Assembly (NCBI GenBank): GCA_913061235.1 | Contig: CAJXTB010000005.1 | Coordinates: forward strand, 62,001 to 126,000 | DNA length: 64,000 bases | Origin: an uncultured Pseudomonadota bacterium | GTDB lineage: Bacteria > Myxococcota_A > UBA796 > GCA-2862545 | Direction of reading: 5' to 3' | Part shown: one piece after another, positions 1 to 7,924 of the stretch | How positions within the stretch are numbered: the first letter of the stretch is position 1 | Layout: the number at the start of each line of letters is the position of its first letter | Made by a program: the position numbers and the translations under genes | Notes under the pieces: generated by a model | What the model saw: only the letters and a program-made list of their open reading frames with translations | Database searches by the model: none | What the model was told of the DNA's origin: nothing

Positions 1-1234
1 TGGTGCTTGCAGCCAGTGCTTCACGGGCTCGGGCAATGGTCGCAGGGCGGTCTGGACCGCTGATGACGAGCTTGGCAACCATTGAGTCGTAGAACGGTGG
101 AATGCTGTCGCCCGCGCGCAGGTGGGTATCCACGCGAATCCCCTCACCTTGTGGCCAGTTCAGCGTGCTCACTGTGCCGGGACATGGCCGAAAACCGTCA
201 CTTGGGTCTTCAGCGTTCAGCCGTAATTCAATGACGTGTCCGGATGGCGTCAGTGCATCCTGTGCGGCAGGCAGGCGCTCGTTGGCCGCTACACGTAGCT
301 GCCACTCAACAAGGTCGACACCGAGAAGTTCTTCGGTGACACCATGCTCGACCTGCAGTCGGGTATTCATCTCCATAAACCAGAGATTACCGTCTGCATC
401 GAGCAGCATCTCGACCGTTCCCGCTCCGATGTACCCGCTCTTTCGCACGGCCTCGGCTACCTTGGGCAACACCCGGGCGCGCTCGACAGCGGACAGTCCG
501 GGGGACGGCGCTTCTTCGATGACTTTCTGGTGTCGACGCTGGATACTGCACTCGCGTTCATGCATATGAACGGCCTGGCCCCAACGGTCACCGACGACTT
601 GGATTTCAACGTGTCGCCCACCGACGATTCGCTTCTCTAGGTACATGCGTCCGTCGCCAAACGCGCTGGTGGCCTCTGCGACGGCATCACGCCATGCATC
701 CGCCAGCTGTCCGGGCTCATCCACGGCGCGCATTCCCTTGCCGCCACCGCCGGAGACAGCTTTGAGCAGCACCGGGTAGCCGATACGGTCGGCCTCACGC
801 TTTGCGGTCTCAAGGTCAGGCAAGAAGCCATCTACCCCTGGGATTGGGTCTAGGCCCAGTGCGGTCATTGTGTCCCGCGCCAGGGCCTTGTCTCCCATCT
901 CGCGAAGGTGACGCGGGTCTGGGCCAACAAACGTCAGACCTGCTGCCGCACAGCGCACAGCAAACCGATGATTCTCGGAGAGAAAGCCCCACCCTGGATG
1001 AATGGCTGACGCCCCCGTATGGCGTGCAGCTTCAATGATGGCCGCCTGATCGAGGTAGCTCTCACTGGCCCTCGGCCCTCCAATGCACACCACATGGTCC
1101 ACATCTGCGAGCCACTGTGCGTCACGGTCGGCGGTACTCACAACCGCGACCGATTCAATTCCCATGCGCTTACAGGTCTTGTGGACCCGAGCCGCTACTT
1201 CGCCCCGGTTGGCGATGAGTAGGCGTCGAAACAT
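1..1234 (-). CDS. Biotin carboxylase (acyl-CoA carboxylase subunit), 3' end cut by window edge
   Basis: ATP-dependent carboxylation of biotin, the first half-reaction of acetyl-, propionyl- or related acyl-CoA carboxylases; cytoplasmic. Reading from the ATG at 1234, 411 residues are visible. They begin MFRRLLIANRGEVAAR, the usual N-terminus. The glycine-rich ATP loop (SGGGGKGMRAV), the RHVEIQVVGD strand, the HERECSIQRRHQKVIEEAP segment and the catalytic FMEMNTRLQVEH box are all intact, so the enzyme should be active. The C-terminal end, and any fused biotin-carrier domain, lies beyond base 1, so a stand-alone AccC cannot be told from an alpha subunit of a propionyl- or methylcrotonyl-type carboxylase. 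Compare the degraded homologue at 55419-56762. Confidence 0.93.
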   Translation of the reverse strand, partial: MFRRLLIANRGEVAARVHKTCKRMGIESVAVVSTADRDAQWLADVDHVVCIGGPRASESYLDQAAIIEAARHTGASAIHPGWGFLSENHRFAVRCAAAGLTFVGPDPRHLREMGDKALARDTMTALGLDPIPGVDGFLPDLETAKREADRIGYPVLLKAVSGGGGKGMRAVDEPGQLADAWRDAVAEATSAFGDGRMYLEKRIVGGRHVEIQVVGDRWGQAVHMHERECSIQRRHQKVIEEAPSPGLSAVERARVLPKVAEAVRKSGYIGAGTVEMLLDADGNLWFMEMNTRLQVEHGVTEELLGVDLVEWQLRVAANERLPAAQDALTPSGHVIELRLNAEDPSDGFRPCPGTVSTLNWPQGEGIRVDTHLRAGDSIPPFYDSMVAKLVISGPDRPATIARAREALAAST

Positions 1235-1366
1235 GCAGCCTCCGTAGACGAATGGCGCGTAACGCAAAGATCTGAGTTGGAGGACGTAGATGGACAAGCG
1301 ATTGACACGACTTGTTTGTCGGGCACTCGGCTTGGCACGAACAAGCAATCCAATACGGTGACGTTC

Positions 1367-1726
1367 ATGACGTCCGACCCGTTTCATCCGCCAGACTCTA
1401 CCCAGCCGAGCTCGCTGGCTTTTCTGCCCTACTTCGCCGCTGCTTCCGCGTTGTTGGGGGTGCTGTTGACCTGCTGCTGCGGCGTGATCGGCGCGTTCTT
1501 CGCCTGGTTGCTGCCAATGACATTCATGCTGTGGGGAGTGCTGTTGTACGCATCTCCCAAGAGCACTGAAGACTTGCGCAGCATTGGCAAGCACACCGCC
1601 ATTGTGGGGTTCATTGGCTTGCTGCTGATTCCCGTTTCCTTCGCCTTCAGCCTATGTTTCACGATGCTGTTCGTAATTCCCGCCGAGTTCGGTCAGGTGG
1701 TCATGGACACCATCATGAGCGCCTAG
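1367..1726 (+). CDS. Small integral membrane protein of unknown function
   Basis: Predicted 119-residue protein starting MTSDPFHPPD. A short proline-rich cytoplasmic or periplasmic head is followed by about four hydrophobic segments (roughly residues 18-35, 36-58, 72-92 and 93-110). A CCCG cluster lies at the TM1/TM2 junction. An in-frame ATG at 1277 would add 30 polar residues of no membrane character, so the ATG at 1367 is preferred; no strong ribosome binding site marks either. It stands alone between a biotin carboxylase gene pointing away and a convergent methyltransferase gene. I do not recognise a family. Confidence 0.6.
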   Translation: MTSDPFHPPDSTQPSSLAFLPYFAAASALLGVLLTCCCGVIGAFFAWLLPMTFMLWGVLLYASPKSTEDLRSIGKHTAIVGFIGLLLIPVSFAFSLCFTMLFVIPAEFGQVVMDTIMSA

Positions 1727-1751
1727 CACCAAGGCACAAAGCCTCTTGGAG

Positions 1752-2894
1752 CTAGACTTTCTTGAACGTGAGCACGTGTTCCCAGCGGGATGTATTGCGG
1801 GCATGATCCACGCGTTCGATGCTGGCGCGCGCAACGGCGTGCAGGCCCACTTTGCGGGCTGCCTCGTCTGTGGGTGCGCTGGAATCAATCGGCCCTGTTG
1901 GGGTGATGCCGTCACCAATGACGACGCACAGGATTCCACCGGGCTTGAGCGCCTTGGCGGCGGACGCTGTCCATGCGTCGGTTCCTTCCACCCATGCTCG
2001 ACGAGCCTGTCGTGACTTTTCGCGCCAGGATTTCCGGCTGCCAAGCTCGTCGTACACGTTGTTGTCGCGTTCTTCGAACCAGACATGGCGAAGGTGCTGA
2101 AGAGCGACGTAGTCGTACGTTCCTGGGTACGGCGGTGATGTCAGGACAAGGTCGACAGTCCCACCAATGAACGGCTTACGCGCGTCTTGCAGTGCAATCT
2201 GGCTCTCTGGGGTGCCCTCGGGGACAACCTCGCGCAGCGCTGCAATGCGACGTCCCAGCTCGCGGACCTTCTTGTGAAAGAGAATCGCTGCAGTACCCGT
2301 CGGGCGGTTGTGCTTTTGGCGCTGGGCCGACGTGTCCGACTTGCGCCAGCTCGTCTTGACCAAGATCGATGAAAAACACGCTTCGAGTAGCGGCCGAATC
2401 TCGGGGTCCGCTTCGAGAATCCCGAGTCGAATCGACTCGAGCTCGGTCAGAACGTACGGCGCATACCAATCGCGCAGCGGCTCTAGGATGTGCTCGGGAG
2501 GCATCTCGGTGGCCTTGCGAGCCCGTTCGGCTAGCTTACGTGCCAGTGAGCGAGCCTTGGTCAGCGTCTCTTCGCTGGCGGTAGATGTGCGCGCCAGAGC
2601 CGTACGAATCGCAGTCCGTGACAAGTCGGTCCCGAACGTCTTCCGCCCCGCTACGCGCCCTTCCACAAGCACGGTGCCTCCGCCGCAGAACGGGTCGTAC
2701 ACGCTGTTCCCAGGAAACAACTCCAACAGCGCCTTGGCGGTGTCGGGGTTTAGTCCGGCTGGGTAGGTGTGAAAGAGGTGGGTGTATCGGTCATCGAAGA
2801 CATCGATGGCGAGGGCATCTCCGAGGGGCTTCGCGATTGCGGAGTCACCGAGGAGGATACGTTCGTGGGCTTGTATGGCGCGTGGCTTTCTCAT
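1752..2894 (-). CDS. Orphan DNA methyltransferase, SPPY type (N4-cytosine or N6-adenine)
   Basis: SAM-dependent methyltransferase of 380 residues. Motif I, the SAM-binding loop, reads DPFCGGGT at residues 67-74. The catalytic motif IV reads TSPPY at 252-256, a form typical of amino-methyltransferases acting on DNA bases (N4-cytosine more often than N6-adenine). The order I then IV is seen directly. A basic central stretch (residues 180-215) could contact DNA. The start at 2894 is chosen because GAGG lies about 5 bases upstream; a longer reading to 3119 would run into the promoter region of the divergent sigma factor. No restriction endonuclease or specificity subunit is nearby, so it looks solitary. 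An RNA or tRNA methylase is a less likely alternative. Confidence 0.82.
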   Translation of the reverse strand: MRKPRAIQAHERILLGDSAIAKPLGDALAIDVFDDRYTHLFHTYPAGLNPDTAKALLELFPGNSVYDPFCGGGTVLVEGRVAGRKTFGTDLSRTAIRTALARTSTASEETLTKARSLARKLAERARKATEMPPEHILEPLRDWYAPYVLTELESIRLGILEADPEIRPLLEACFSSILVKTSWRKSDTSAQRQKHNRPTGTAAILFHKKVRELGRRIAALREVVPEGTPESQIALQDARKPFIGGTVDLVLTSPPYPGTYDYVALQHLRHVWFEERDNNVYDELGSRKSWREKSRQARRAWVEGTDAWTASAAKALKPGGILCVVIGDGITPTGPIDSSAPTDEAARKVGLHAVARASIERVDHARNTSRWEHVLTFKKV

Positions 2895-2971
2895 GGTCGC
2901 CTCGTAGTCCGGCGTGAACCGCCTGGACAGGGCAAGAACGCAACGAAACGCAGGCGCGTCGTCGCCCACTG

Positions 2972-3002
2972 TTGTGCAGTCCCGTCCCGGCCCCCGTATA
3001 CT
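2972..3002 (+). promoter_or_regulatory. Possible sigma-70-type promoter for the sigma/caspase operon
   Basis: TTGTGC at 2972-2977 and TATACT at 2997-3002 resemble -35 and -10 hexamers. The 19-base spacer is longer than ideal, and the -10 lies about 74 bases before the sigma-factor ATG. This is the only TATACT-like box in the 180-base divergent intergenic region on this strand that I noticed. The operon may instead use an autoregulated ECF-type promoter. Confidence 0.35.
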
Positions 3003-3075
3003 GCCCCTCACCACCGATTTTCGGTTTATTGTTTTCGACTCTGCACGGTCGCGGGTCCAAGGTTGCGGACACTGA

Positions 3076-3627
3076 ATGAACCTCACAGATGCCGAACTGA
3101 CCGACCTGTATGAGCGCACTGCTCACGTCGTGTACAACCGCTGCCTGCGAATCCTCAAGAATGAGGAGCAGGCACGCGATGCCGTACACGAGGTGTACGC
3201 ACGGGTACTCACCAAAGGAAACCAGTTCCGCGGCGAGAGCAAACCCATGACCTGGCTTTACCGAATCGCGACCAACTACTGCCTCAACCAGCTGCGCAAT
3301 CAGCAAGGGAGACGCAAGAAGCTCGCTAATAACCGACAGGACATCGTCGGTGACGGGTTCAGCGAGCCGAGCGAAGCTGACCGTGCAGACCTGAGCCTGG
3401 TCACAGCCATGCTCAACGAGGTCGACCCGGAGACCCGGCAGTGCGTCATGTACACCTTCTTCGACGACTGTACGCGCCAAGAAGTCGCTGACCTCGTTGG
3501 AATCAGCGTGCCCACGGTCCGTAAGCGCATTCGGCAGTTCCTAGAGAGGGCGCGCAGACAACTCGGTGTGACGCTCGCAATGGTAGTGGCCTTGATCACA
3601 GTTCTGGGCTTTGGAGGCTTGGCATGA
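3076..3627 (+). CDS. ECF-type RNA polymerase sigma factor with hydrophobic C-terminal tail
   Basis: Sigma-70 family factor of 183 residues. Region 2 spans roughly residues 8-72 (DAVHEVYARVL, then the MTWLYRIATNYCLNQLRN segment that binds the -10 element). Region 4 spans about 113-163, with a helix-turn-helix around RQEVADLVGISVPTVRKRI. Unusually, the last 18 or so residues (LAMVVALITVLGFGG) form an uninterrupted hydrophobic stretch, so the protein could be tail-anchored in the membrane. Its stop overlaps the next ATG (ATGA), giving translational coupling to the membrane anti-sigma-like protein. It should drive expression of this operon or an envelope-stress regulon; that role is inferred. Confidence 0.9.
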   Translation: MNLTDAELTDLYERTAHVVYNRCLRILKNEEQARDAVHEVYARVLTKGNQFRGESKPMTWLYRIATNYCLNQLRNQQGRRKKLANNRQDIVGDGFSEPSEADRADLSLVTAMLNEVDPETRQCVMYTFFDDCTRQEVADLVGISVPTVRKRIRQFLERARRQLGVTLAMVVALITVLGFGGLA

Positions 3628-4427
3628 GTGACAACGACCGCCCTAAGAGCACCGAAGAATCGCGTATGAGCCGGTTTCTCCTGGACCGCTACTACATTGG
3701 AGAACTCTCAGAAGAAGAGGCGAAGGCGGTCGAGGACGCCCTGCCCTGGGACCCCGGTGCACGGCAGCACCTGGCCGATCTGGAAGCGGCGCGAGCACTC
3801 GTTCCGCCGCTGGACCTGGAGCGCGTGCGCCCAACCACGGTTGTTCACGAAGCGCCTGTGATTCCAGAGCCAGCCAACCGAGCAAAGTGGCATGTCTTCT
3901 TGCCGCTCATTGTGGCTGCACTGGTCTTGCTGGCAATGGTCCCCACCCTTGTTGCGCCCGACAGTCCCGAGACGATTCCGGAGGATTATGTTGGGATTCG
4001 TGGCGACCGAAGCTTGCTCGTCTACCAGCTCATCGGCGATTCGCTGCGTGACTACGACGGCCGACCCCTCGCTGCGGGAGACTCGATCGGTCTCGGCGTT
4101 CACCCAGATGGCGCCACAGGCGTTGTGGTCGTCAGTGTGGATGGCGACGGGCAAGCAACGGTGTTGTACCCAGAGAACGGCATGGACCCGGAGCCATTGG
4201 TTGGAGACGGTCGTACCGTGTCGCTTCCTGGAACCTTGATCTTGGATGACGCGCCAGGCCCCGAGACCCTCGTCGCAGTGTTCGACCGCACCGTTCCCGA
4301 AGTGTTGAGCGAAGCTGCGGACCGGTATGAGGCACGCGGCATCGACGGCCTGACGGACTGGGCCGATGAGAATGCAGACGTGGACGTGGCTATTGTGGAA
4401 CGTCAGTCCAGCGCGTTCCCACTGTGA
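3624..4427 (+). CDS. Membrane-anchored anti-sigma-like protein without zinc ligands
   Basis: 267 residues in three parts. An N-terminal helical segment (about residues 15-60, LLDRYYIGELSEEEAKAVED) has the layout of anti-sigma N-terminal domains but lacks the HxxxCxxC zinc motif. One transmembrane helix follows at about 91-111 (VFLPLIVAALVLLAMVPTLV). The C-terminal domain of about 150 residues is beta-rich and probably periplasmic, reminiscent of DUF4384-type modules that often accompany caspase-like proteins. It starts within the stop of the sigma gene and ends within the start of the caspase gene (GTGA). Anti-sigma function is inferred from position and topology, not from a recognised domain. 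Confidence 0.72.
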   Translation: MSDNDRPKSTEESRMSRFLLDRYYIGELSEEEAKAVEDALPWDPGARQHLADLEAARALVPPLDLERVRPTTVVHEAPVIPEPANRAKWHVFLPLIVAALVLLAMVPTLVAPDSPETIPEDYVGIRGDRSLLVYQLIGDSLRDYDGRPLAAGDSIGLGVHPDGATGVVVVSVDGDGQATVLYPENGMDPEPLVGDGRTVSLPGTLILDDAPGPETLVAVFDRTVPEVLSEAADRYEARGIDGLTDWADENADVDVAIVERQSSAFPL

Positions 4428-5974
4428 TTGCCCTTCTCCTAGCAGCCGCACTCGCTGGCGACCTACGCGTTGGGCTGTTCGTCGGCAATGACAGCGGTGC
4501 GGCGTCACAGGCTCCGCTCCTGTTCGCCACGAGCGACGCCCGCAAGATGCGCGACCGGTTTATTGAGACGGGCGGCATCTCCGAGGACAACGCCGTTCTG
4601 CTGACAGATGAATCCCGGAGAGACGTCGTAGAAGCCATGCGCAGTCTGCGACTCAAGGTAGAGCGCGCAGAAGCAGACGGCGACGACACCTTTGTGGTCT
4701 TTTACTACTCGGGCCATGGCGATGCGTCTGGGCTGCAGATGGGCACCAGCACCTTGCTCCATGACGAGCTGCGTGACCTGCTCGACGCGACCAAGGCGGA
4801 TGTTCGCATAGCCATCTTGGATGCTTGCCAGTCGGGCGCTGCAGTCCGCCAGAAGGGAGCGGTTCGTGGCCCAGCAGCGGCACTGGCTGTCGACATTGAC
4901 CGGGTGCGCGGAACCGCATTCCTGACGTCGTCCGCAGCAAACGAGTTCAGCCAAGAGTCCGCCGAGATCGGTGGCGGCTTCTTCACCCACTACCTGCATA
5001 CAGCGCTCGCCGGCGCCGCGGACCTCGACGCGGACGGCACGGTGAGCTTGGCGGAGGCCTACGCCTTCGTTCACACCGAGACCGCCTTCTCCACACGACA
5101 GGCAGCGGAACAGCAGACACCAACCTTCGACCTGGACATCGTGGGCTCAGGCGACGTGTGGTTGACCCAGCTGGACGTAGACAGGGCCCGGCTCTCGTTC
5201 CCCGGCGACATGCCAGGAACCTACGCGGTCTGGGACGACTCACGACGTCGCTACGTTGCCGAGATCGAGGGTTCCACAGCCACCACAGTGGCCATTCCTG
5301 CCGGCGTCTTCTACGTACAACATCGGCTGTCAGCATTCGTTGAACAGGCTCAATATGTTGTGAGTGACGGGGAGACGTCTGTCGTCCGTCGTGGTGATTT
5401 CGCCGCTGTGGCGTACCAAGACACCGCTTCGCGCGGCCACCTGGACCGCCAGGTCCGTCGTGCAAAGATGCCTGATCTTCAGCTTCAAGCCATGATTGGC
5501 GGACGGGGCTTTGGCAACAACGTCACCGGAAACCAGTACTTGCCAGCTCATCCTGTTGCGGGTGTCCGTGCACGTTGGCTGCGCGACTCGGGCCCGTATG
5601 TAGACATCGACATTCTTGGCGGCGGCGGCAGCGGAGTGCTTCAGCTTCCACAGGTGGGCGGCGTAGACGTCAGCGTGCAGAGCACGTCAGTGGGTGCGGG
5701 TATTGGCTTCGCTACAAAGCCGAATATTGTCCGTGCTGGCATTGGTGCACGTGCGGAACTAATCGGTTTTGCACGGGATTTTCCTGACGGTGAAGCCGAG
5801 TCTCAGAATCTGTTTCGGCCGTCGTTTGGCGTTGAGCCTTGGGCTGGCATTCACTACGGTCGCTTCTCCTTCGACCTCGGCCTTGCATACCTGCTGTTGC
5901 CGACCCGCCTCGACGACCGGGCGAACTGGCCAATCTACGGCGAGATCACAGGGCGAACCGGGATTCGATTTTGA
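4424..5974 (+). CDS. Exported caspase-fold (C14) protease with C-terminal beta-barrel-like domain
   Basis: 516 residues. The GTG start overlaps the preceding stop and gives a short signal peptide (MIALLLAAALAGD). Residues 14-240 form a caspase/metacaspase-like domain: the catalytic His is in FYYSGHG (H98) and the catalytic Cys in ILDACQSGA (C135), both intact. A linker of beta-rich sequence follows at about 240-350. The last 170 residues alternate short Gly/aromatic strands and end in GRTGIRF, with a terminal Phe as in outer-membrane beta-barrels. The protease could therefore be displayed in or attached to the outer membrane; that location is inferred. It is the third gene of the overlapping sigma/anti-sigma/caspase/lipoprotein operon. 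Confidence 0.87.
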   Translation: MIALLLAAALAGDLRVGLFVGNDSGAASQAPLLFATSDARKMRDRFIETGGISEDNAVLLTDESRRDVVEAMRSLRLKVERAEADGDDTFVVFYYSGHGDASGLQMGTSTLLHDELRDLLDATKADVRIAILDACQSGAAVRQKGAVRGPAAALAVDIDRVRGTAFLTSSAANEFSQESAEIGGGFFTHYLHTALAGAADLDADGTVSLAEAYAFVHTETAFSTRQAAEQQTPTFDLDIVGSGDVWLTQLDVDRARLSFPGDMPGTYAVWDDSRRRYVAEIEGSTATTVAIPAGVFYVQHRLSAFVEQAQYVVSDGETSVVRRGDFAAVAYQDTASRGHLDRQVRRAKMPDLQLQAMIGGRGFGNNVTGNQYLPAHPVAGVRARWLRDSGPYVDIDILGGGGSGVLQLPQVGGVDVSVQSTSVGAGIGFATKPNIVRAGIGARAELIGFARDFPDGEAESQNLFRPSFGVEPWAGIHYGRFSFDLGLAYLLLPTRLDDRANWPIYGEITGRTGIRF

Positions 5975-6813
5975 AAGGCCTACTGTTCATCGTCCTCGCA
6001 GGGTGCGGAGACCCCATCTCCAACGCCTTGTTCTATGAAGACGCAGACTTCCTTGCTGCCTTGCCTGGACGCGACCATTTGGCGGCTCCACAAGTCTTGC
6101 TCACGTCTTCGGTGGGCAACAGCGATATTCACGCTTCCGGTGTGGAGCAGGCTCAGGGCATCGTCACCCTACTCGACCCCCTGGCCCTCACCGGCGACAT
6201 CCTGCGCACGACCTCTCCATCTGTGAGGACGGACGACTTTCGTTCGTGGGACGCCACTCCCATTGTACGTGAAGACGGCGCACAGTGGTGGGCCCGCGCG
6301 GAAATCAACAGACCCGCTGACGGCCCGTTCACCTGGAATGTTGACTACGCGCCAGAACGAGACGGCCCGTGGACTCCGACGGCTATCGGCCAACAAGACG
6401 CGCCAAACACGGGTGTGTTTCAGTACACAGTGCACGGCGATGACGTGGAGAACGTCTTTCAAGGCCGCTACGGCGCAGACGCGGACGGTGTGTCGTCGCT
6501 TGAGCTGTCGCTAGGGTTGGGGCCCTTCTTAGGCGACCTGTATTGGGGCATCTCGGGTGATGGCAGCATCACCTGGACGGGTCTGCTGGACATCGGTGGA
6601 CAAGAGGACGTGGCTGGCGCCGCCCAGGTGGCTCAGACCCTCACTGGCGGACGCGCCGAAGCCTTCGCTCTGGCGGACAACAGCCTGTTCTTCAGTGAAT
6701 GCTGGGACGTCACCGGCCGGGTGGTGTGGTCCTACGACAGCGTTCAGGGCGAGTCGGGCAGGCAAGAAACCTGCACTCTCGGGCCGCTGTTTGAACAGGA
6801 ATTAGCGGAGTAG
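5971..6813 (+). CDS. Predicted lipoprotein, last gene of the sigma/caspase operon
   Basis: 280 residues from a TTG start that overlaps the stop of the caspase gene (TTGA). This start yields a compact lipoprotein signal, MKGLLFIVLAGCGD, with lipobox LAGC and the lipidated Cys at residue 12. A longer reading from 5839 would overlap the caspase gene by 130 bases and bury the signal, so it was rejected. The mature part has no recognised domain; it is rich in Asp, Gly and Trp and looks all-beta. Its 3' end overlaps the convergent murG by 12 bases. It probably sits in the periplasm or outer membrane and may act with the exported caspase. Confidence 0.75.
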   Translation: MKGLLFIVLAGCGDPISNALFYEDADFLAALPGRDHLAAPQVLLTSSVGNSDIHASGVEQAQGIVTLLDPLALTGDILRTTSPSVRTDDFRSWDATPIVREDGAQWWARAEINRPADGPFTWNVDYAPERDGPWTPTAIGQQDAPNTGVFQYTVHGDDVENVFQGRYGADADGVSSLELSLGLGPFLGDLYWGISGDGSITWTGLLDIGGQEDVAGAAQVAQTLTGGRAEAFALADNSLFFSECWDVTGRVVWSYDSVQGESGRQETCTLGPLFEQELAE

Positions 6814-7881
6814 GCCCTCAATGACGTCTGCAGCGCGGTCGGCGGCGTCTAAGCGCGCTTGGGTCAGCGAGTGGCTCGCCATGGTCGTCAGCTTTGCGGT
6901 GTCGTTGACCATATCTTCCACGCGCTGCACAACGGCATTCACATCCCAGCCTTGTTCAACCTGGACTTCTGCCGCACCAGCCTCTTCCAATCCACGCGCA
7001 TTGCCCTCTTGATGGTTCTCGGTGACGTTCGGGCTCGGAATCAGTAACGATGGCTTTCCGACTGCAGTAATCTCGGCCAGGGTGGACGACCCCGCTCTCG
7101 CTACAATGAGGTCGGCCATTGCGTACGCGTCTCCCATGCGGTCTTCGTAGGGAACGAGCACATAATCAACGGGTAGCTCTGGCAGCTGCTCGCGAACGTC
7201 AGCTTCGTACTTTGGCCCGCACAGGTGCAAAATCTGAAACACACGCAGGCGCTTGCCCAAGGCAATGGCCAGCTCGTTGATTCGCGCCGCTCCCAGGGAA
7301 CCACCAACCAACAACACAACAGGCCGGGCCGGTTCCAGGCCATAGCGATTGGCTGCGACAGCGCGGTCTCCAGTCAGAACCTTGGGATTGACCGGAACGC
7401 CCACGACGTGTCGTGGCGCACTCCCGGGCATGCGTCCGCGGGTCTTCTCGTACGTCAACAGGATGGCCTGAGCCACGCGCGCACACAGCTTGTTTGCCAA
7501 GCCCGGCACCACATTCGCTTCATGCACGAGCCGTCCAAGCCCGAGTGTCCACGCTGCAAGAACGGGCGGCGCCGAGATGTATCCGCCAACACCCAACACC
7601 AGGTCGACACCATCTTTCTTCAGCTGGCTCCGAGTCGCCCATGTTGAGCGGAGCAAACCAAAGGCAAAGCGAATTTTTCCTGCGATTCCGCCGCGCGGGT
7701 ACTGCAAAGCACGCACGGGTCGGAAGGTGTATCCACGCTCAGGTGCGACTCGCGCCTCAAGGCGTTCTGGGTCGCCGTAGTACAGGACAGTGTGACCGCG
7801 CGCCGTGAGGACGTCGCCAATGGCCAGAGCTGGGTACACGTGCCCACCGGTACCGCCGCCGGCTAGTGCAATTGTTGCCAT
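6802..7881 (-). CDS. murG: MurG, lipid II synthase (GlcNAc transferase)
   Basis: Transfers GlcNAc from UDP-GlcNAc to undecaprenyl-pyrophosphoryl-MurNAc-pentapeptide (lipid I to lipid II) on the inner face of the cytoplasmic membrane; peptidoglycan synthesis. 359 residues, the usual length. The N-terminal glycine loop reads ALAGGGTGGHVYPALA, and the C-terminal half carries the second loop LLVGGSLGAARIN and the donor-site segment RAGSSTLAEITAVGKPSLLIP. The ATG at 7881 is preceded by a perfect AGGAGG. It is not next to other mur/fts genes here; the HD phosphohydrolase lies 43 bases upstream on the same strand. Confidence 0.97.
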   Translation of the reverse strand: MATIALAGGGTGGHVYPALAIGDVLTARGHTVLYYGDPERLEARVAPERGYTFRPVRALQYPRGGIAGKIRFAFGLLRSTWATRSQLKKDGVDLVLGVGGYISAPPVLAAWTLGLGRLVHEANVVPGLANKLCARVAQAILLTYEKTRGRMPGSAPRHVVGVPVNPKVLTGDRAVAANRYGLEPARPVVLLVGGSLGAARINELAIALGKRLRVFQILHLCGPKYEADVREQLPELPVDYVLVPYEDRMGDAYAMADLIVARAGSSTLAEITAVGKPSLLIPSPNVTENHQEGNARGLEEAGAAEVQVEQGWDVNAVVQRVEDMVNDTAKLTTMASHSLTQARLDAADRAADVIEGLLR

Positions 7882-7924
7882 TGTTCCTCCTGCTACAGCG
7901 TCATCCGCTAGCGTGGGTTGCGCT

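Noticed and set aside
3708-4508. Long reverse-strand open frame opposite the anti-sigma-like gene (266 codons)
   Set aside because: Its residue makeup is not protein-like, it lies opposite an operon with overlapping start/stops, and it has no motif; antisense shadow.
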